Program-made: the position numbers and the translations under genes
Assembly: GCA_026018925.1 (NCBI GenBank)
Contig: JAKSZU010000008.1
Coordinates: 60,287,027-60,351,026, forward strand
Direction: 5' to 3'
Length of the DNA: 64,000 nucleotides
Origin: Tupaia tana
Lineage: Eukaryota > Chordata > Mammalia > Scandentia > Tupaiidae
The notes under the pieces: model-generated
Database searches by the model: none
What the model saw: only the letters and a program-made list of their open reading frames with translations
Told to the model about the DNA's origin: nothing
Part shown: piece after piece, positions 51,646-63,728 of the stretch
Layout of the letters: every line of letters begins with the position of its first letter
How positions within the stretch are numbered: the stretch's first letter is position 1

Positions 51646-52649
51646 CTTTCCCCTTTCCTGACAACCAACTGATAGCTCTTACCTCCTTCACTCAGTGGCA
51701 GCTGTCCACTTAGTATCAGGTGTAAACAGGTTTTGCTGCTGCTCGTATTACATTTCTCCTATGTTTTGAGCACCAGGGATTTTTGAATGAGTGTTCTACT
51801 CCAGTGCATGTTCCTATACACTTCCCCTTCATTTTCCTTCATCTGAATACTGTTAAACATTTCCGTGCTGTCTGATTATGCTTGCTTCTTTCAGAGACTC
51901 TCGGACAGAGTTCATCTTCTCTAAATTTCTAGAGCTTCATTAATCTATACCTTTTTATCCTGGGATGTTTTATACCTTCTGAGAGCCATATCATTCCTGC
52001 ATGGGCACATTTTGTGTTTTATTACGTATTGTACTCCTAAAATACTCAGTTCATTAGCTGACATGGTCTGTATGTGATGAATACAATGCTAAAAGAAATT
52101 TAATTCTAAGAGGCATGCTTTAGGCTTTCTGGACTTTGTTTTGATGTGTATGTGACCTCAGTTATTAGTGTAATGACAGATTTGATTGATTTAACACCAC
52201 AGATGCCATCGATGTCATGCCCATATCCTATCTACTTCTGCAGATAATACCCTTACAGGCCAATGACTTCCTGATCCTTTCTGCTTAATGGTATTCTCTG
52301 ACATCAGGCATACTTAGCACTTCTGGAGGGCAGATTGGAAGCTCCGAAATGTGAATACCGAGGTAGAAATCCTTCACAAATGAGGAGCAGGAGTTGGTGG
52401 ATGAATATTCCAACTTCCTTATTCAGTGGAAAAACTCGAAGACATGTTTCATAGTGTCTCCGATGATTGCCAGTGAGATTTTGCCCAGGCTGCCCGCACA
52501 GATAACCTACTGAATGAAGCACTCTATTAACTGTCCTCCCTTCCTTGTCCCATTTCCACCTCCTTCAGAATGCTTCCTGCATTTACTTGCAAACTAAACC
52601 AATTGCACGCAAATCCTTGTGTCCAATCAGTTTTGTTACACCCCAAATA
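51646..52649. other. Unannotated DNA
   Basis: No named repeat or gene. The minus-strand frame 52,304-52,522 (72 codons) has no recognisable domain. Confidence 0.4.
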
Positions 52650-52775
52650 ATGACAATTTACAATGTGCTTATTCTTAATCTTTCGAATTAACTACATAAA
52701 GTATCTCCAGCTCAAGGAAATTCAAGGCTGTGTCTAACACATAGCAGATAACTGATAAACGGTTCATTGTTTCCT
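52650..52775 (+). repeat. Possible L2/MIR 3' fragment
   Basis: GGCTGTGTCTAACACATAGC, AGATAACTGATAAACGGTTC resembles 'GTGCCTGGCACATAGTAGGTGCTCAATAAATG'. Short and diverged. Confidence 0.45.
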
Positions 52776-53364
52776 TTCCCTCTTTAGAAACACATTATTC
52801 ATTTAGATAAAATAAGTTACAGTTGCAGATGAGATATTGCCTTTTGAATAGTCATTTGTTGCGATTTGTTTGGAAACTAATGCATATTAGTTTTTCCAAA
52901 TTAGGACCTAAATAAATGAATTTTAACTCTTTTCCTCTTCTCATAGTAAGTATGTTTCTTTCAACTATTCCCAAGTTTTCACAGTTGGAAGTTTCTTGTG
53001 ACTAAAATTTAAATATGCAAAATCTGGTATAGCTTTCAGCAAATTTGTGAATAAGAAAATGAGATAACATTCACATTAAACGCTGTACCTACTGATACAC
53101 ACTATGCTTGGGAATCCTAGGCTCTGCACTGATGGAATTTTTATTCCTAAGACAAATGTGTGTTTGCCCTTAGAAGAAAATGCCAGGAGGATCTTCAAAT
53201 TAGGCAGTGAATTTTCAGACTACTTTATGAATTTCCATGACTGATAGTTGCAAAATGTGCACAGTGAAGAATAAATGTAAAAAAAAAATATGAAAAGACA
53301 GCACTATTGCATTTATTATTGAGTAACTGAACAATATTTTAACAGTTAAAAATTGCTTAATGTT
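52776..53364. other. Unannotated AT-rich DNA
   Basis: Nothing recognised. Confidence 0.4.
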
Positions 53365-53520
53365 TACAACCTCAAATCCATTCTTACAATTACTCTGTAA
53401 AGTAGCTAAGTTGTTATAATTTGCATTTTACAAAAGAAGAAACTAGTTCAGAGAGCCTAAGCAATTTGACCAGAGTCACACAGCTAATAAGTAATGAAAC
53501 AAAGCTCTACTAAGATTTTC
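53365..53520 (+). repeat. MIR element fragment
   Basis: TTTACAACCTCAAATCCATT, AATTTGCATTTTACAAAAGA, AGAAACTAGTTCAGAGAGCC, TAAGCAATTTGACCAGAGTC, ACACAGCTAATAAGTAATGA gives the complete MIR core in order. Confidence 0.92.
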
Positions 53521-53812
53521 TGAATCACTATGGAGCTGTTTTATGCTGTCACAGTAAAGACAAAGGCAAACAATTTTGGTACTTCAGTGAACTGGAATTC
53601 TCTTTCAGAATTCACTTTTTTCCTGTCTAAAGGAAAGAATAAAAGCCTAGAGTCTCTGAAGCATGTTTGGAAAAAAAATATTATTTTACAAACCTGCTAA
53701 CCTATCTCCTTTTTACTCATTGTAAATCTCCATTTTACTCATACTATTGAATGCTCTTTGTTTAGATACCCAATGGCTTTTTTCCCCCCAATGGCTTTTT
53801 AAAAAAGGTATT
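53521..53812. other. Unannotated DNA
   Basis: Nothing recognised. Confidence 0.4.
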
Positions 53813-53814
53813 TA

Positions 53815-54080
53815 GGCACCAGCAGGTGGCATAGTGGTAAAGGCACTGGACTCACACATGGATGACCATAGTTTGAGTCCCGGACACAGCAGCTTGAAAC
53901 TCACGCTGGGCACAAGTGTGTGCATGCCCAAGCCCAAAACCCCAAGAGAGAATGGAAGAGAAAGGATTATGGTATGGCTATCCCTGCTGAGGTATGATTT
54001 CTCACTTTCTGTCTCTTTGTCTCTCTCTGTGCCCTATAGCAAAATCTCTAAAATAATAATAATAATAATAATAATAATAT
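53815..54080 (+). mobile_element. SINE-A copy with (AAT)n tail
   Basis: GGCACCAGCAGGTGGCATAG, head, CACGCTGGGCACAAGTGTGT, GAGAATGGAAGAGAAAGG, TC-rich, GTGCCCTATAGCAAAATC and a tail converted to about nine AAT units (54,051-54,078). Head resembles SINE-B (GGTGGCATAGTGGTAAAGG). Confidence 0.9.
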
Positions 54081-56790
54081 TTAAAGTTGTTCATGCATCT
54101 TATATTTGTTTTTCCAAGTGCCCTTGAATGTAAAACTAAAAAGTCTGGGAAACAGTGAAAGATTTGAGATGGGATAGTTATATGAAAATGGTATTTCCAA
54201 TAGAGCGGTATTGTTCACTTCAGAATGAAAGATTCAAGGAAGATAGACCCATTGATGCGCTTTACTGTGGCAGCATGAACCAGCTTCCCAGTGATTCAGA
54301 AAACCTTAGTGACTTATTACCTAGAGGGTTGAGTGTAGGTGGCAATAATAGAAATGAAGAATGATGGCCAGGATAAGAGAACTGATCATGGAAGACTCAT
54401 CAAGAACAGATATCGATGCTTGAACGTATGAGATAATTGGAAGTGGAAGGCTTCTGCTCCAATGAGGCTCATCAGCATTTGTAGCTTATCTTGATTAACT
54501 TTGAGCTATACTGGTATCCTCTGTGTACACAAAATAGAATAATGTGAAATATATATGATTCTATTAAACACTTACATAATATTCTGCTTAGTGATTTTGT
54601 TGAATTGAAATCTGAACTTAGTCTTGTCCTGAAAAAAATATAGAACATATTTTAGATGTGATGTGCTATCTAACACAGCTTTCCAAGTTATACAAATCTA
54701 GAGATGTCTATGCATTAGTCTTTTGGATTATCTTACAACTCTGTAAGTTGTAGAAAACTGATATTAATACAGATTATTCCTGTCCATAGAGATGCAGATG
54801 CATTTACTTTTCACTGGAGGTACATTGATTCCCTTACTTCCTGGCAAAGAAATCAGTTTTGCATCTGTTAACAAATCATTTCAGCATTGCTTTATTCCTG
54901 TATATGTATGTCTTCTTCTTAGCTTTTCCTTTCAACCAGTTTTTAATACCTTAACTGAATCTCTCATTAATTAATGAGTTGAATAAAATATTTGGCATAT
55001 GCTAATTTTGTGTCTGTGTGAGAGTCACAATTTTACTTTTAACTTAAAATACATATACATATTTTTGAAACTCAATGAATTACTCTTGTCCCTTGAGAAC
55101 ATCTAAGTACACCTGTGACTGGAGAGGGAGTATATGTTGGATAATGACTTATGTCAACTTGTCATGGACAAAGGAGAAAGGTCACATTTCAAAAAAGGTT
55201 AAAAAAAAGAATTGTTTCTAAAAAGAAATGGCATACTTGGTATTTATTCTGAATGAATAACCACAATTCAGGTAAAGAGTTCAATTATTTTGTCCTTATT
55301 TGCTTTTAAACCTGAAAAGGTATCTTAGTGAATCCATGTATTGTACACGTGATGGAATTGCTGTATGATCCAGAACTGAATCAATGAGGGAAACATGTAA
55401 TTAATTGGTTAAATAATTGGCTCTTGGTAAAATCCATCATTTTGCAGTAGATCTTATCTACATTCACAAAGTTAAACCTCTTTAGAATGCTGATTTTATC
55501 ATAGGATATTGGGTGCTTCACTTTCAATTTTACCTTGAGTGGAAACCTTTCTTTTTCTTTTCTTTTTTTTTTTCAAAATAAGGACAAAGAGCCAAGATGA
55601 TTCATTTTACTTTTTACCTTCTGTGAGTCATGCTGTGATGCATAAGCATCCTTCACCAGATAACACAGCCTCAGCTGCAGCCTGCTGGAGTCCAAACCTA
55701 ATTACTGTCTGTTGATGTGCTATTGAAGAAGCTGCTTGAGGGTTTTACATATATGACTTTTGGTGTCCATTTTCTAGTTCTAAAATGAGTGAGCTTCTTA
55801 AGTTTGTATCATTCAGATACATATATGTTGACTAGTCTATGGCTGGTTTAACCCCCTAAGGTAATTGAGTTTCTTACTTACAATTCTTGATTCCTTTCCT
55901 TTCTGATATTTTTTATGCTTTAAGGTTTAAAAAAACATTTTGGTATGACCATATATCTGTGTTACAGATTAAGTAGCACATTTGATAGAATGCTAATTGC
56001 ATTTATGGAATAGTATAACATGACTATTAAAATGGCAGGTGGGGGTGTAGGTAAGACCTTGTTTAACCATAAACACAGAGATCTCTACTTCTCTCCAGAA
56101 TATGGAGAATGCTGGAAAGAATCTTTATTTTTCTTTTCATCTCTATTTACATCAAAGTCTCTCTGTCATTGGAAGAAATAAATGAACTTAAAAGTGTTAT
56201 TTGTCTATAATAAAGTAGTTTGTTTATGAGAATCAGATTTCTTTTACAGGGTATTAACTCATTTTAGCACTTATCAAGATAGATGAAATATACATTACTA
56301 CTCATTAACGTTATTGTTTGATTTTCTTTTAATCTGTCTCCAGTTTGCTCCTAGCTTTGTGTGTGAGAGAGGCTCTATTAGATAGGGAACCATGCCGACA
56401 TTATTCAATAGTGCAGCAAAATGCAAATTTGGAACCTTAAGAAATGCTGGTAGATGACAAAATGGTCATTCTAGGCACATCCTAATGGGCAAAGCAAGTG
56501 CTTTATTTTGAATCACCCTTATTAAAAAGTTTTCATACTATCTCCAGTCCACGATGACAACTAGGCGTTAAGAATTTGCCTCAAGCCCAAGAGATCCCAT
56601 TAAAAAGCTAACAAAGGAAACTAAAAATGTGTAACAGTGAAATGAAGTAAAGAAGGGCCATTCGTAAATGATACATTTCAGCAAATTTCTGGAAATAGAA
56701 GGATGAATCAGTAATGAAGCCCCAGGTTAGAAAAGGTGTTGTTGGGGTTATGGTAGAAAAAGGAACTGATCACTTGGGTAGGAACCCAAA
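54081..56790. other. Unannotated DNA, longest repeat-poor stretch
   Basis: About 2.7 kb without a confident repeat, gene or RNA. The frame at 54,155-54,364 (69 codons) was looked at and has no recognisable domain. This is the best part of the window to test for conserved non-coding sequence because little of it is obviously mobile DNA. Confidence 0.45.
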
Positions 56791-56792
56791 GA

Positions 56793-56875
56793 CTCTGTCT
56801 GTTTTCATAAACAAAGTTTTATTAGGACACAGCCACACCTATTTATTTATGTATTTTCTTTTATTATGCATTTAT
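56793..56875 (+). mobile_element. hAT-like element, left part (split)
   Basis: CATAAACAAAGTTTTATTAG, GACACAGCCACACCTATTTA is the left/middle of a known mammalian dispersed element ('AAATAAAGTTTTATTGGAACACAGCCACGCCCATTC'). The right part is at 57,355-57,483. Two SINEs lie between. Confidence 0.68.
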
Positions 56876-56887
56876 TCATTTATATTT

Positions 56888-57119
56888 AGTTTGCTATAGG
56901 GTGCATGTGCTTGCCAGAGACAGAGAGAGAGAAAGTGGAAAATCACCCCCCTATGGGGATGGCCTCTCCACAATCCCTTCTCCTCCATTCTCTTGGGATT
57001 GTGGGCATGCATGCTCATTTATCCAGCTTGATTTTCAGGTTACTGGGTACAGGATTTGAACTGCATAATGGGCCATGAGGAATCCAGTCACCTTAACCTC
57101 CATGCCATATGCTGGCCCC
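56888..57119 (-). mobile_element. SINE-A copy inside a split older element
   Basis: TAGTTTGCTATAGGGTGCAT, AATCACCCCCCTATGGGGAT, CAATCCCTTCTCCTCCATTC, GTGGGCATGCATGCTCATTT, head end CCATATGCTGGCCCCC. Confidence 0.9.
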
Positions 57120-57354
57120 CTTTTTTTCAATCCTTATGTTTATTTATTATTTTCCAAAAGAGAAAGAGAGACAGAGTCAGAGAGACAGGCAACCCCTAAA
57201 GGGTCATGCTATGACACACCCCAAGTCTCAGCCAACCCAGAGCATGGGCACACATGGTCCTAGAGTTCTCAGATGGATCCCTGGATATAAACCTAGGACC
57301 CAGAACCCTTCCTGGGTGGTCTAGTTGCATTAGCACTGTATCACCACCAGGTCC
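57120..57354 (-). mobile_element. SINE-C copy
   Basis: AAAAGAGAAAGAGAGACAGA, GGCAACCCCTAAAGGGTCAT, CCAAGTCTCAGCCAACCCAG, AGCATGGGCACACATGGTCC, AACCTAGGACCCAGAACCCT, head end CACCACCAGGTCCC. Best-preserved of the three SINE-C copies. Confidence 0.78.
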
Positions 57355-57483
57355 CAAATTACACATTCTTTGGTTGCTTCCATGCTAGGCAGAGGTAAAT
57401 AGTTATGATCAAGTCCTTTGGTCAAAACTGAAATTATTTACTGTCCAGCCCTTTACAAAAAAGAGTTTGTTGATCCCTGCTCT
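57355..57483 (+). mobile_element. hAT-like element, right part (split)
   Basis: GGTTGCTTCCATGCTAGGCA, GAGGTAAATAGTTATGATCA, AAATTATTTACTGTCCAGCC, CTTTACAAAAAAGAGTTTGT, TGATCCCTGCTCTAG continues the element of 56,793 ('GGCTGCTTTCGTGCTACAACGGCAGAGTTGAGTAG ... ATTTACTATCTGGCCCTTTACAGAAAAAGTTTGCTGACCCCTG'). Confidence 0.75.
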
Positions 57484-57824
57484 AGATTCAGAAATGGAAT
57501 ATTGTGTAGATGACCAGGGAAAGCAATGATTTTAAAAGGGATTAGGTAACGGTATGTATCCTGTTAAACACCCACTTCATCTTCTATCTCCTCCCTTCTG
57601 ATATCATAAAAGAGTGAAAATTTATCCTACACTAAAAGAACGAAAATCAGCCTGAACTGAAAAAGAAAAAGTATCTTGCGATTTTTTATGCTCTAAAGAT
57701 AAACACAAAGTCAGCTGCAAAGTTAACCAAAAAGATTTCTTTTCACCCAAGATCATATCACAGTTGTAAATGGTCATAATGGCTCCTTCTCTCAGGGGTT
57801 GTTGCTCTTACCAATTGGTATAGG
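57484..57824. other. Unannotated DNA
   Basis: Nothing recognised. Confidence 0.4.
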
Positions 57825-58150
57825 TTGATTAAGGTCCTCTAAAATTCTTGTGTTCAGCCATTCTAATGAATTTAACAGGGTGAAAACTTGATCCAATTAT
57901 GGCATGCAAAAGTGAGCCCTTTGGGAAGAGATTAGAATTAAAAGCATTAGGGCAAGACTCCCATGATTGAATTCTAGAGGATTTATGGGAAACAGAATGA
58001 GACTACACAGAGGACTCTCTGGATTCTGCAAGATTCCCAACAGCTATGGCCCTGGACTTTGGAACTCCAAAGTGTGAGCTGAATAAATGTCTAATTTTAT
58101 AAATCAACCACTTTCACATATGTTCTGCTATTAGAAACAGAATAGACTAG
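57825..58150 (+). mobile_element. MaLR LTR (MST-like)
   Basis: GGACTTTGGAACTCCAAAGT, GTGAGCTGAATAAATGTCTA, ATTTTATAAATCAACCACTT, ATTAGAAACAGAATAGACTA matches the 3' part of MST/MaLR LTRs ('TTGGACTTCCCAGCCTCCAGAACTGTGAGCAATAAATG ... GTTATAGCAGCCCGAACTGACTAAGA'). Confidence 0.75.
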
Positions 58151-58937
58151 AACCCCAATGATGCCTATATCTATTTTGCATTTTTTATTTATTCCTGATT
58201 GCCAAACCTTCCTTATTTTACCACAGCATTCCATGCCTCATTAATCCTTCATCTTCTAGTCGTTCTTTAGAAAGAGCAACCAATCCAGAACTTATTACTA
58301 CCTCCTTTAGTTCCTCCTCAGAATCTTTCAGTGAAAATCTACAAGACACTTCTCTCCTCCCTCCTGCTCAGAATTTCTCTGGAATGTACTCTCTTGCTGT
58401 AAATCAATAATCTTATTTAATCAGACCATAGATTTGTTCCAGATGGTCTGTAGCTGTTTAGGTTTTAATGCCTAGTAAAATGTAATATTCCAAACCTTAA
58501 GAGCATGGCTCTTGTAAAAATATAAAATTGGACATATGTCAAAAACATTTAACTCAGTAAATAAGGGAACCAATAAAGTTATAGAGAAGAAACTTAACCA
58601 GAAAGTATGGTAGGGAAGGGGTGCTAGGTAGGATACTAAGCTGGTTATTGTCCCGGGTGAACATTAACCACAATCTTGAGGATTAACTGTTCTGTTGGAC
58701 AGAAATTATTTGAATCTTTACTAAACAAACATCTACACTTTAACAGCCGCCCCCATTCAGTTTTAAAATAGCACAGACAACAAAGCTCTAATCCCCAAAG
58801 TACACTAAAAGAAAATTTAATAACCTCTTTGCTTTCTTTAAAGTTTCAGATAATTTTCCTTACAATGCAAATCACAATAGGCAAGATTATCTCCCTTGGC
58901 TGGGCAAAATATTGGTAGGGGTTTCTTCTGTTTTGTT
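58151..58937. other. Unannotated DNA
   Basis: No gene or clear repeat recognised. Confidence 0.4.
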
Positions 58938-58938
58938 T

Positions 58939-58998
<60 letters not shown>

Positions 58999-59052
58999 AT
59001 ATTTATACACACACACACAGACACATACATACACATACATACATACATACAT

Positions 59053-59100
<48 letters not shown>
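58938..59100 (+). repeat. (TG)n(TA)n ... (CA)n(CATA)n compound microsatellite
   Basis: TG units, then about 40 bp of pure TA, a short spacer, then CA, CATA and CA runs to 59,096. The TG and CA arms are complementary and about 60 bp apart, with a self-complementary TA run between them. Frames across it encode only Cys/Val, Ile/Tyr or His/Thr repeats. Confidence 0.97.
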
Positions 59101-59101
<1 letters not shown>

Positions 59102-59104
59102 AAA

Positions 59105-59706
59105 TTGTCTGGGGAGAATGAGGAAAGCTATCTTGGTATTTAACACCCTAGAGACAGTGCTGCTTGCTTTCTGGTTTTATAAATCCTATGACATAACAGC
59201 TTGATTTTGCCTGCTAACCCTAAAGCAAAGGTGACAGGAAATACACTGCTCATGCATGCGAAGACACAAGTCAGCATCCTTATCCCCTTTTCTAAAGGTA
59301 AATAAATTGTGAGCCCTCACCAGATATTTCAAAGTAGTCTTCAAAATAAAAGAGAAAGATAGGTAAAACAAACAGAATAAAATTTATATATTTTCTTGAT
59401 CAAGGAAAGATAACCTTAAAATGTGATTTTCAAGGAGATTTAAAAAATTGTGCATCACAGAGCATAATTTATACCATATATATTATATACTGTAATATAT
59501 ATAGTGTAAGTATATAGTATAAGTCAATTATATAATCCTATTTAAAGTTAGACTGGATTCATTGAAGATGTTTATTATAAACTCTAAGGTTTACTCTTCA
59601 TCAAGTGATTTTGAGAAATCAGTTTAGTGATGTTGACTAGTCAGGGCTGTAGATTTGATTTTGAAGAAGGTAACAACATTAATGTAGGTTCTTTTAAAAA
59701 GAAGAA
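59105..59706. other. Unannotated AT-rich DNA
   Basis: Nothing recognised; a TATATA-rich patch lies at 59,470-59,530. Confidence 0.4.
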
Positions 59707-59955
59707 ATTAAGAGAGATGTTTGCTATAGGGTGTGTGTTCTTGCCAGAGAGACAGAGAGAGACAGAGAGATGGAAAGCAAGAAATCACCCATGGGGGGTG
59801 GCAACACCGCAGTCCCTTCTCCTCCATTCTCCTCTCGAGATTTTGGGCAGGCACGCACACACATGCCTGGCATGAGTTCTAAACCACTGGATCCAGTACT
59901 CAAACTGCATGGTGAGGGTCCAGCAATGTAACCATTACGCCACCTGCTGGTTCTA
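59707..59955 (-). mobile_element. SINE-A copy
   Basis: TTAAGAGAGATGTTTGCTAT, GAGAGACAGAGAGAGACAGA, GCAGTCCCTTCTCCTCCATT, GGGCAGGCACGCACACACAT, head end CCACCTGCTGGTTCT. Terminal A-run replaced by A/G-rich DNA (59,694-59,708). Confidence 0.92.
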
Positions 59956-61677
59956 ACTCTGAGTAATTGTGACAGTTTTTAGTGCACAATTATATGTTCT
60001 ATGTAAGCGTAAGTTTTGTATAAGTTCAAGTATTTACTAATAACTTGAAAGAGATGACTCATTGTTATTTATGATCAGCTTTTTTCTCAGTGGCTTTTCC
60101 CAAGTGGTTAAAAATCTCTGGGAAATACATTGGATTTTCTTTCTTTTATGAAAAACCCATGACAAATAATTCAATATAAATTGGTGATTTCTGGGTCATA
60201 GCCTTGAAGTGTTTGCAAGTAGCATATGCTTTGTTGATTTAAATACTCAGCAAGTCCATAACAAGTGTTGGTTCCTTACTCTTTGTGTAAGTTCTGTTCA
60301 ACTTGGTATGTATATATGTGGGGGGAGCATGTAACGTAAAAAATAATAATAATAATAAAATCTATTACGTATCAGAAAGTTCAAAACATAAGCATACTTT
60401 ATAATCTATAATACATGTCTCGGATCTGTACAACATTTTTTTAACCTGAAAAATAAAAATCAGTTTCAGGAAATTAAAACAAAAATATTCTCTGCTCTTG
60501 CATAAAGTCACAGGGAGATTTAGTCTTCTCTTAAACACTTGGAAGAACTCACAATTCACATGAGATGTTGACAGTAATACTCTGTGGCCCCCAGGCACTC
60601 TGCCGATGATGCATGATAAATCCTTAAGTAAATTAGTGTTGCCATGTATCTTGCTGGTAGTCTTGGGTGTTATGCACAGCCTTTTGTCCCTTAAAAAGAG
60701 TAACAATGCAAGGCACTGAGATGTTTTCCCCTCCATTTCAGGTGATATTCTGCAAAGCCTTACAGGAACAGGACATTGTATAAAACTGATCCTAGAAGAA
60801 AAGCCCAATGCAACATCACCATTGTCTGAGATCAAGGGCTCAGAAAATATGGCTTCCTGGTAGATACCCAGGACTTTACTCTTAGACTCATTCTAAGGGC
60901 ACTTAATTAGCATGCCTGGGTTATGGATCTCTTAATCACCATGATTCACAGGTTAAATTAAAATGAACAACGCTATGCGATTGCTCAGCTGTGAAAAGAA
61001 CACAGCTGTAGCCAACAAAAGGATTAAAAAGAGCAAGTCAAAAAGAGGAAATGGATGGCTTAGGGGTATTTAGGGGCTTTTAATCTTTCACTCTCCAACA
61101 CCCTTCTTTTTGCTTTTCGTTGGTGAATTTACAGGTATTTTTCTTCTGCTTGTGAGTATGTGGCATGAGCAGCTGAATCTTCTTGGGTGGAGACCTCAAA
61201 AGGAGATTCTGGAAACTTGCTAATCACTCTGCTATAAGAATGAATATTTACTGCCCCTTCACATTTTTCTACCAAAACTGAGTAAAAGTGGTAACCAGAG
61301 TCAGCTCTAATTATTTTTTATTTTGCTTCCTCACAGAGAAATATGTTCATTACATTAATTTAAGCTATTACTAAATATAGAAATGAGATAAAAAAAACTA
61401 ATGCAGGCAAGTTTGGTCCTTTGGGCTTAAATATAAACAGTAATCTGGGATCTAATAAATCAATATGATAAATTTTGACCCAGCTAAACAGTCATGCCTA
61501 ATCCCTTTTGGTCAGATAATTCTATGAGAATCCTAATAAAAATCAATGAATTTTTACCCTATCAAATTTACTGGAGATGCTAAAATAAAATTTTATTGTA
61601 TAAATTCAAGAGTTTTATGAATTTACTGAAGCCAGTTTGTGAACAATTAAGAATACTTGGTCAAAACTAAGTATCTT
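59956..61677. other. Unannotated DNA, repeat-poor
   Basis: About 1.7 kb with an AAT repeat (60,341-60,357) and no recognised gene or mobile element. The minus-strand frame 60,365-60,835 is 156 codons long. It shows no domain or family likeness and was left out as a gene. Confidence 0.45.
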
Positions 61678-61678
61678 G

Positions 61679-61898
61679 GGGTCAGCAGGTGGTGTGCAGG
61701 TAAAGACATTGCTCCCACATGGCCAACTGTGCCATTCAAGTCCTGGACCTGACAGCTTCGAAATTACTGGCCAGGTGTGTGCCCCAAATCCCGAGGAGTC
61801 TAGTGGAAAAGAGATTGCAGCATGGCATCCCCTGGAGGGTGTTTTCTCACTTTACCTCTCTCTGTCTTGCTCCGGTGAGTGCATATCCTATAGCAAAA

Positions 61899-61949
<51 letters not shown>

Positions 61950-61951
61950 AA
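61679..61951 (+). mobile_element. SINE copy with (AATA)n tail
   Basis: GGGGTCAGCAGGTGGTGTGC (SINE-B-like head), GCCATTCAAGTCCTGGACC, a SINE-A-like GGCCAGGTGTGTGCCCCAAA body, CGAGGAGTCTAGTGGAAAAG, TC-rich, GAGTGCATATCCTATAGCAA and a tail of about 13 AATA units (61,899-61,950). Confidence 0.88.
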
Positions 61952-61959
61952 ATGCTAAG

Positions 61960-62250
61960 GACCTTGAGCTGGTCCTGTTGCCTCATCATTAAGAGAGCCA
62001 GATCTCACATGACCAACGTGGTTCAAATCCCAACTCTGGGTGACTTGAGAAACATGCCTGGCACCTGTGTGCACATGACACAAATCCTGACAGGATGGAG
62101 AAGTGGAGGAGAAGAGACTGTGGCTTAAACATACCCCGTTGGGAGATGCTTTCTCCCTCCCCTGTTCCCTCTCCCTCCCTCTGTTTCTCTATTTCTTTCT
62201 TTTTAACAAGTGCACACACCCTCTGGCAATAAAAACAAAAGAAAATATCT
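61960..62250 (+). mobile_element. Old SINE copy in tandem with the previous one
   Basis: GAGCTGGTCCTGTTGCCTCA, CAACGTGGTTCAAATCCCAA, ACATGCCTGGCACCTGTGTG, GGAGAAGTGGAGGAGAAGAG, TC-rich, GTGCACACACCCTCTGGCAA. Same layout as SINE-A with heavy divergence. Confidence 0.78.
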
Positions 62251-62980
62251 TCTTTTAATGACTACAGTGAAAGCCACAGATTCTCCTGTGTGATTTAACA
62301 ATATGCATTATGAGAGCAAATAGCTAAAAATCTTAGCAAGCCCATTTATACTAAAGAAAAGTTAAGAGTGTCAGGCTTTAGCTCTCCAAATTCATTTTCC
62401 ATTCTTCAGTCTTCTCAGACAATTACTCATTTTTTCCATCATGTTTCCTTAGACAGTTGTTCACAGTCTAAGAAAAAGGTTGCCAACTCTTTTCATCAAA
62501 TCTGTCCTCCATCAGATTCCTTGCTATGTATTCAGGTCTCCCCCGTCTAAGAGAAGTGATCATACGTGAGCTCATGCTATTCCCATCACCAAAAATCAGT
62601 GCCTTTATTTTACTTCTTGGTTAACATCGCAAGACTTATGACCATAGAAACAAAATACATATTTAACAGTGAAAAATAACTTTACACTTCGTTCAATTGT
62701 CATCTTTCAAAAACAAACTAAAGTGACTATATAAGGCGGCCACTCTGCTTGATTGGATATTACTTTGGCGGATTGTATCAGAGCTGTTTTTGTTCCTGTT
62801 TCATGAGTCTCTGAAAAAGTATTAAGCTATAAAATGGAATCATGTTTAGATGCACAGAATTTGCACATTTAGATATACATTCAATAAATTGATTTAATGT
62901 AAAAGAATAGTTAAAATCAAGACTGTTTTCAGAGAACTCCATATGTGTCTCCTTTGACCAGGGAACTTATAAATCACTTT
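62251..62980. other. Unannotated DNA
   Basis: Nothing recognised. Confidence 0.4.
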
Positions 62981-62984
62981 TTCT

Positions 62985-63110
62985 CATCCAGGTCTCACTC
63001 TCAGAAATTCTGAGGCAGTTAGTTTGGGGTATAGCTTGGGTTTCAAACATGTTAAAAGCTCTTCAGTTGAATTTAAAATGCATTAAATTTTAAGAACTAC
63101 TGATATAAAA
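62985..63110 (-). mobile_element. MER5A-type hAT element fragment
   Basis: AGAAATTCTGAGGCAGTTAG, TTTGGGGTATAGCTTGGGTT, CATGTTAAAAGCTCTTCAGT, TTAAGAACTACTGAT is the antisense order of MER5A ('AGATTCTGATTCAGTAGGTCTGGGGTGGGGCCC ... TAACAAGCTCCCAGGTGA ... TTGAGAACCACTG'). Confidence 0.72.
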
Positions 63111-63482
63111 AAAATTATTTCAAATAATATAGTAGACTTCTATTAAAGCAGATCTATTTATAGCTGGCATATCTTCTCATTACTAGATAGTTCTTTAATA
63201 AAACAGTGTTCCCCATTCTTTTAAAATTTTGGTGTACATAAAAAAATTGTGGAATTGATATCTGTGGGGCTTATGGAAGGTAAATAGAGAAGACTACATG
63301 TAGCAGGCTAAAGTAACACACCCAGAAACAGCTGCTCTGGTCGGAACCAAGTTACCCCAGGGTTGAAGGTTGGCATCAAAACGCACCAGTAACTCACTCT
63401 TTGTAGCTGAAAGATTGAGACATTCTAGTTTAAATTGTACTAAAATGTAGAGTCAACAAAACAACACAAAGAAATAAGTATA
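63111..63482. other. Unannotated DNA
   Basis: Nothing recognised. Confidence 0.4.
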
Positions 63483-63728
63483 GGGAACCAGCAGTTAGCA
63501 TAATGGCTATGTCGCTGGACTCCCACGTAGCGACCGCGGTTCACGTCCCGGACCCAGTGGCTTAAAACTCATTCCGGGCGCATGTGCATGCATGCCCAAG
63601 ATCCCAAGAGGAGAATAGAGGAGAAGGGATTGCGGCGTGACCGTCCCCCCTGGGGGTGATTTCTCGCTTTCTGTCTCTATGTCTCTCTCTGTCTGGCAAG
63701 CGTACTTGCCCTATAGCAAAAACCTCTC

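Noticed and set aside
60365..60835. 156-codon minus-strand frame
   Set aside because: No recognisable domain and irregular composition typical of antisense AT-rich DNA; kept only as a region to test.
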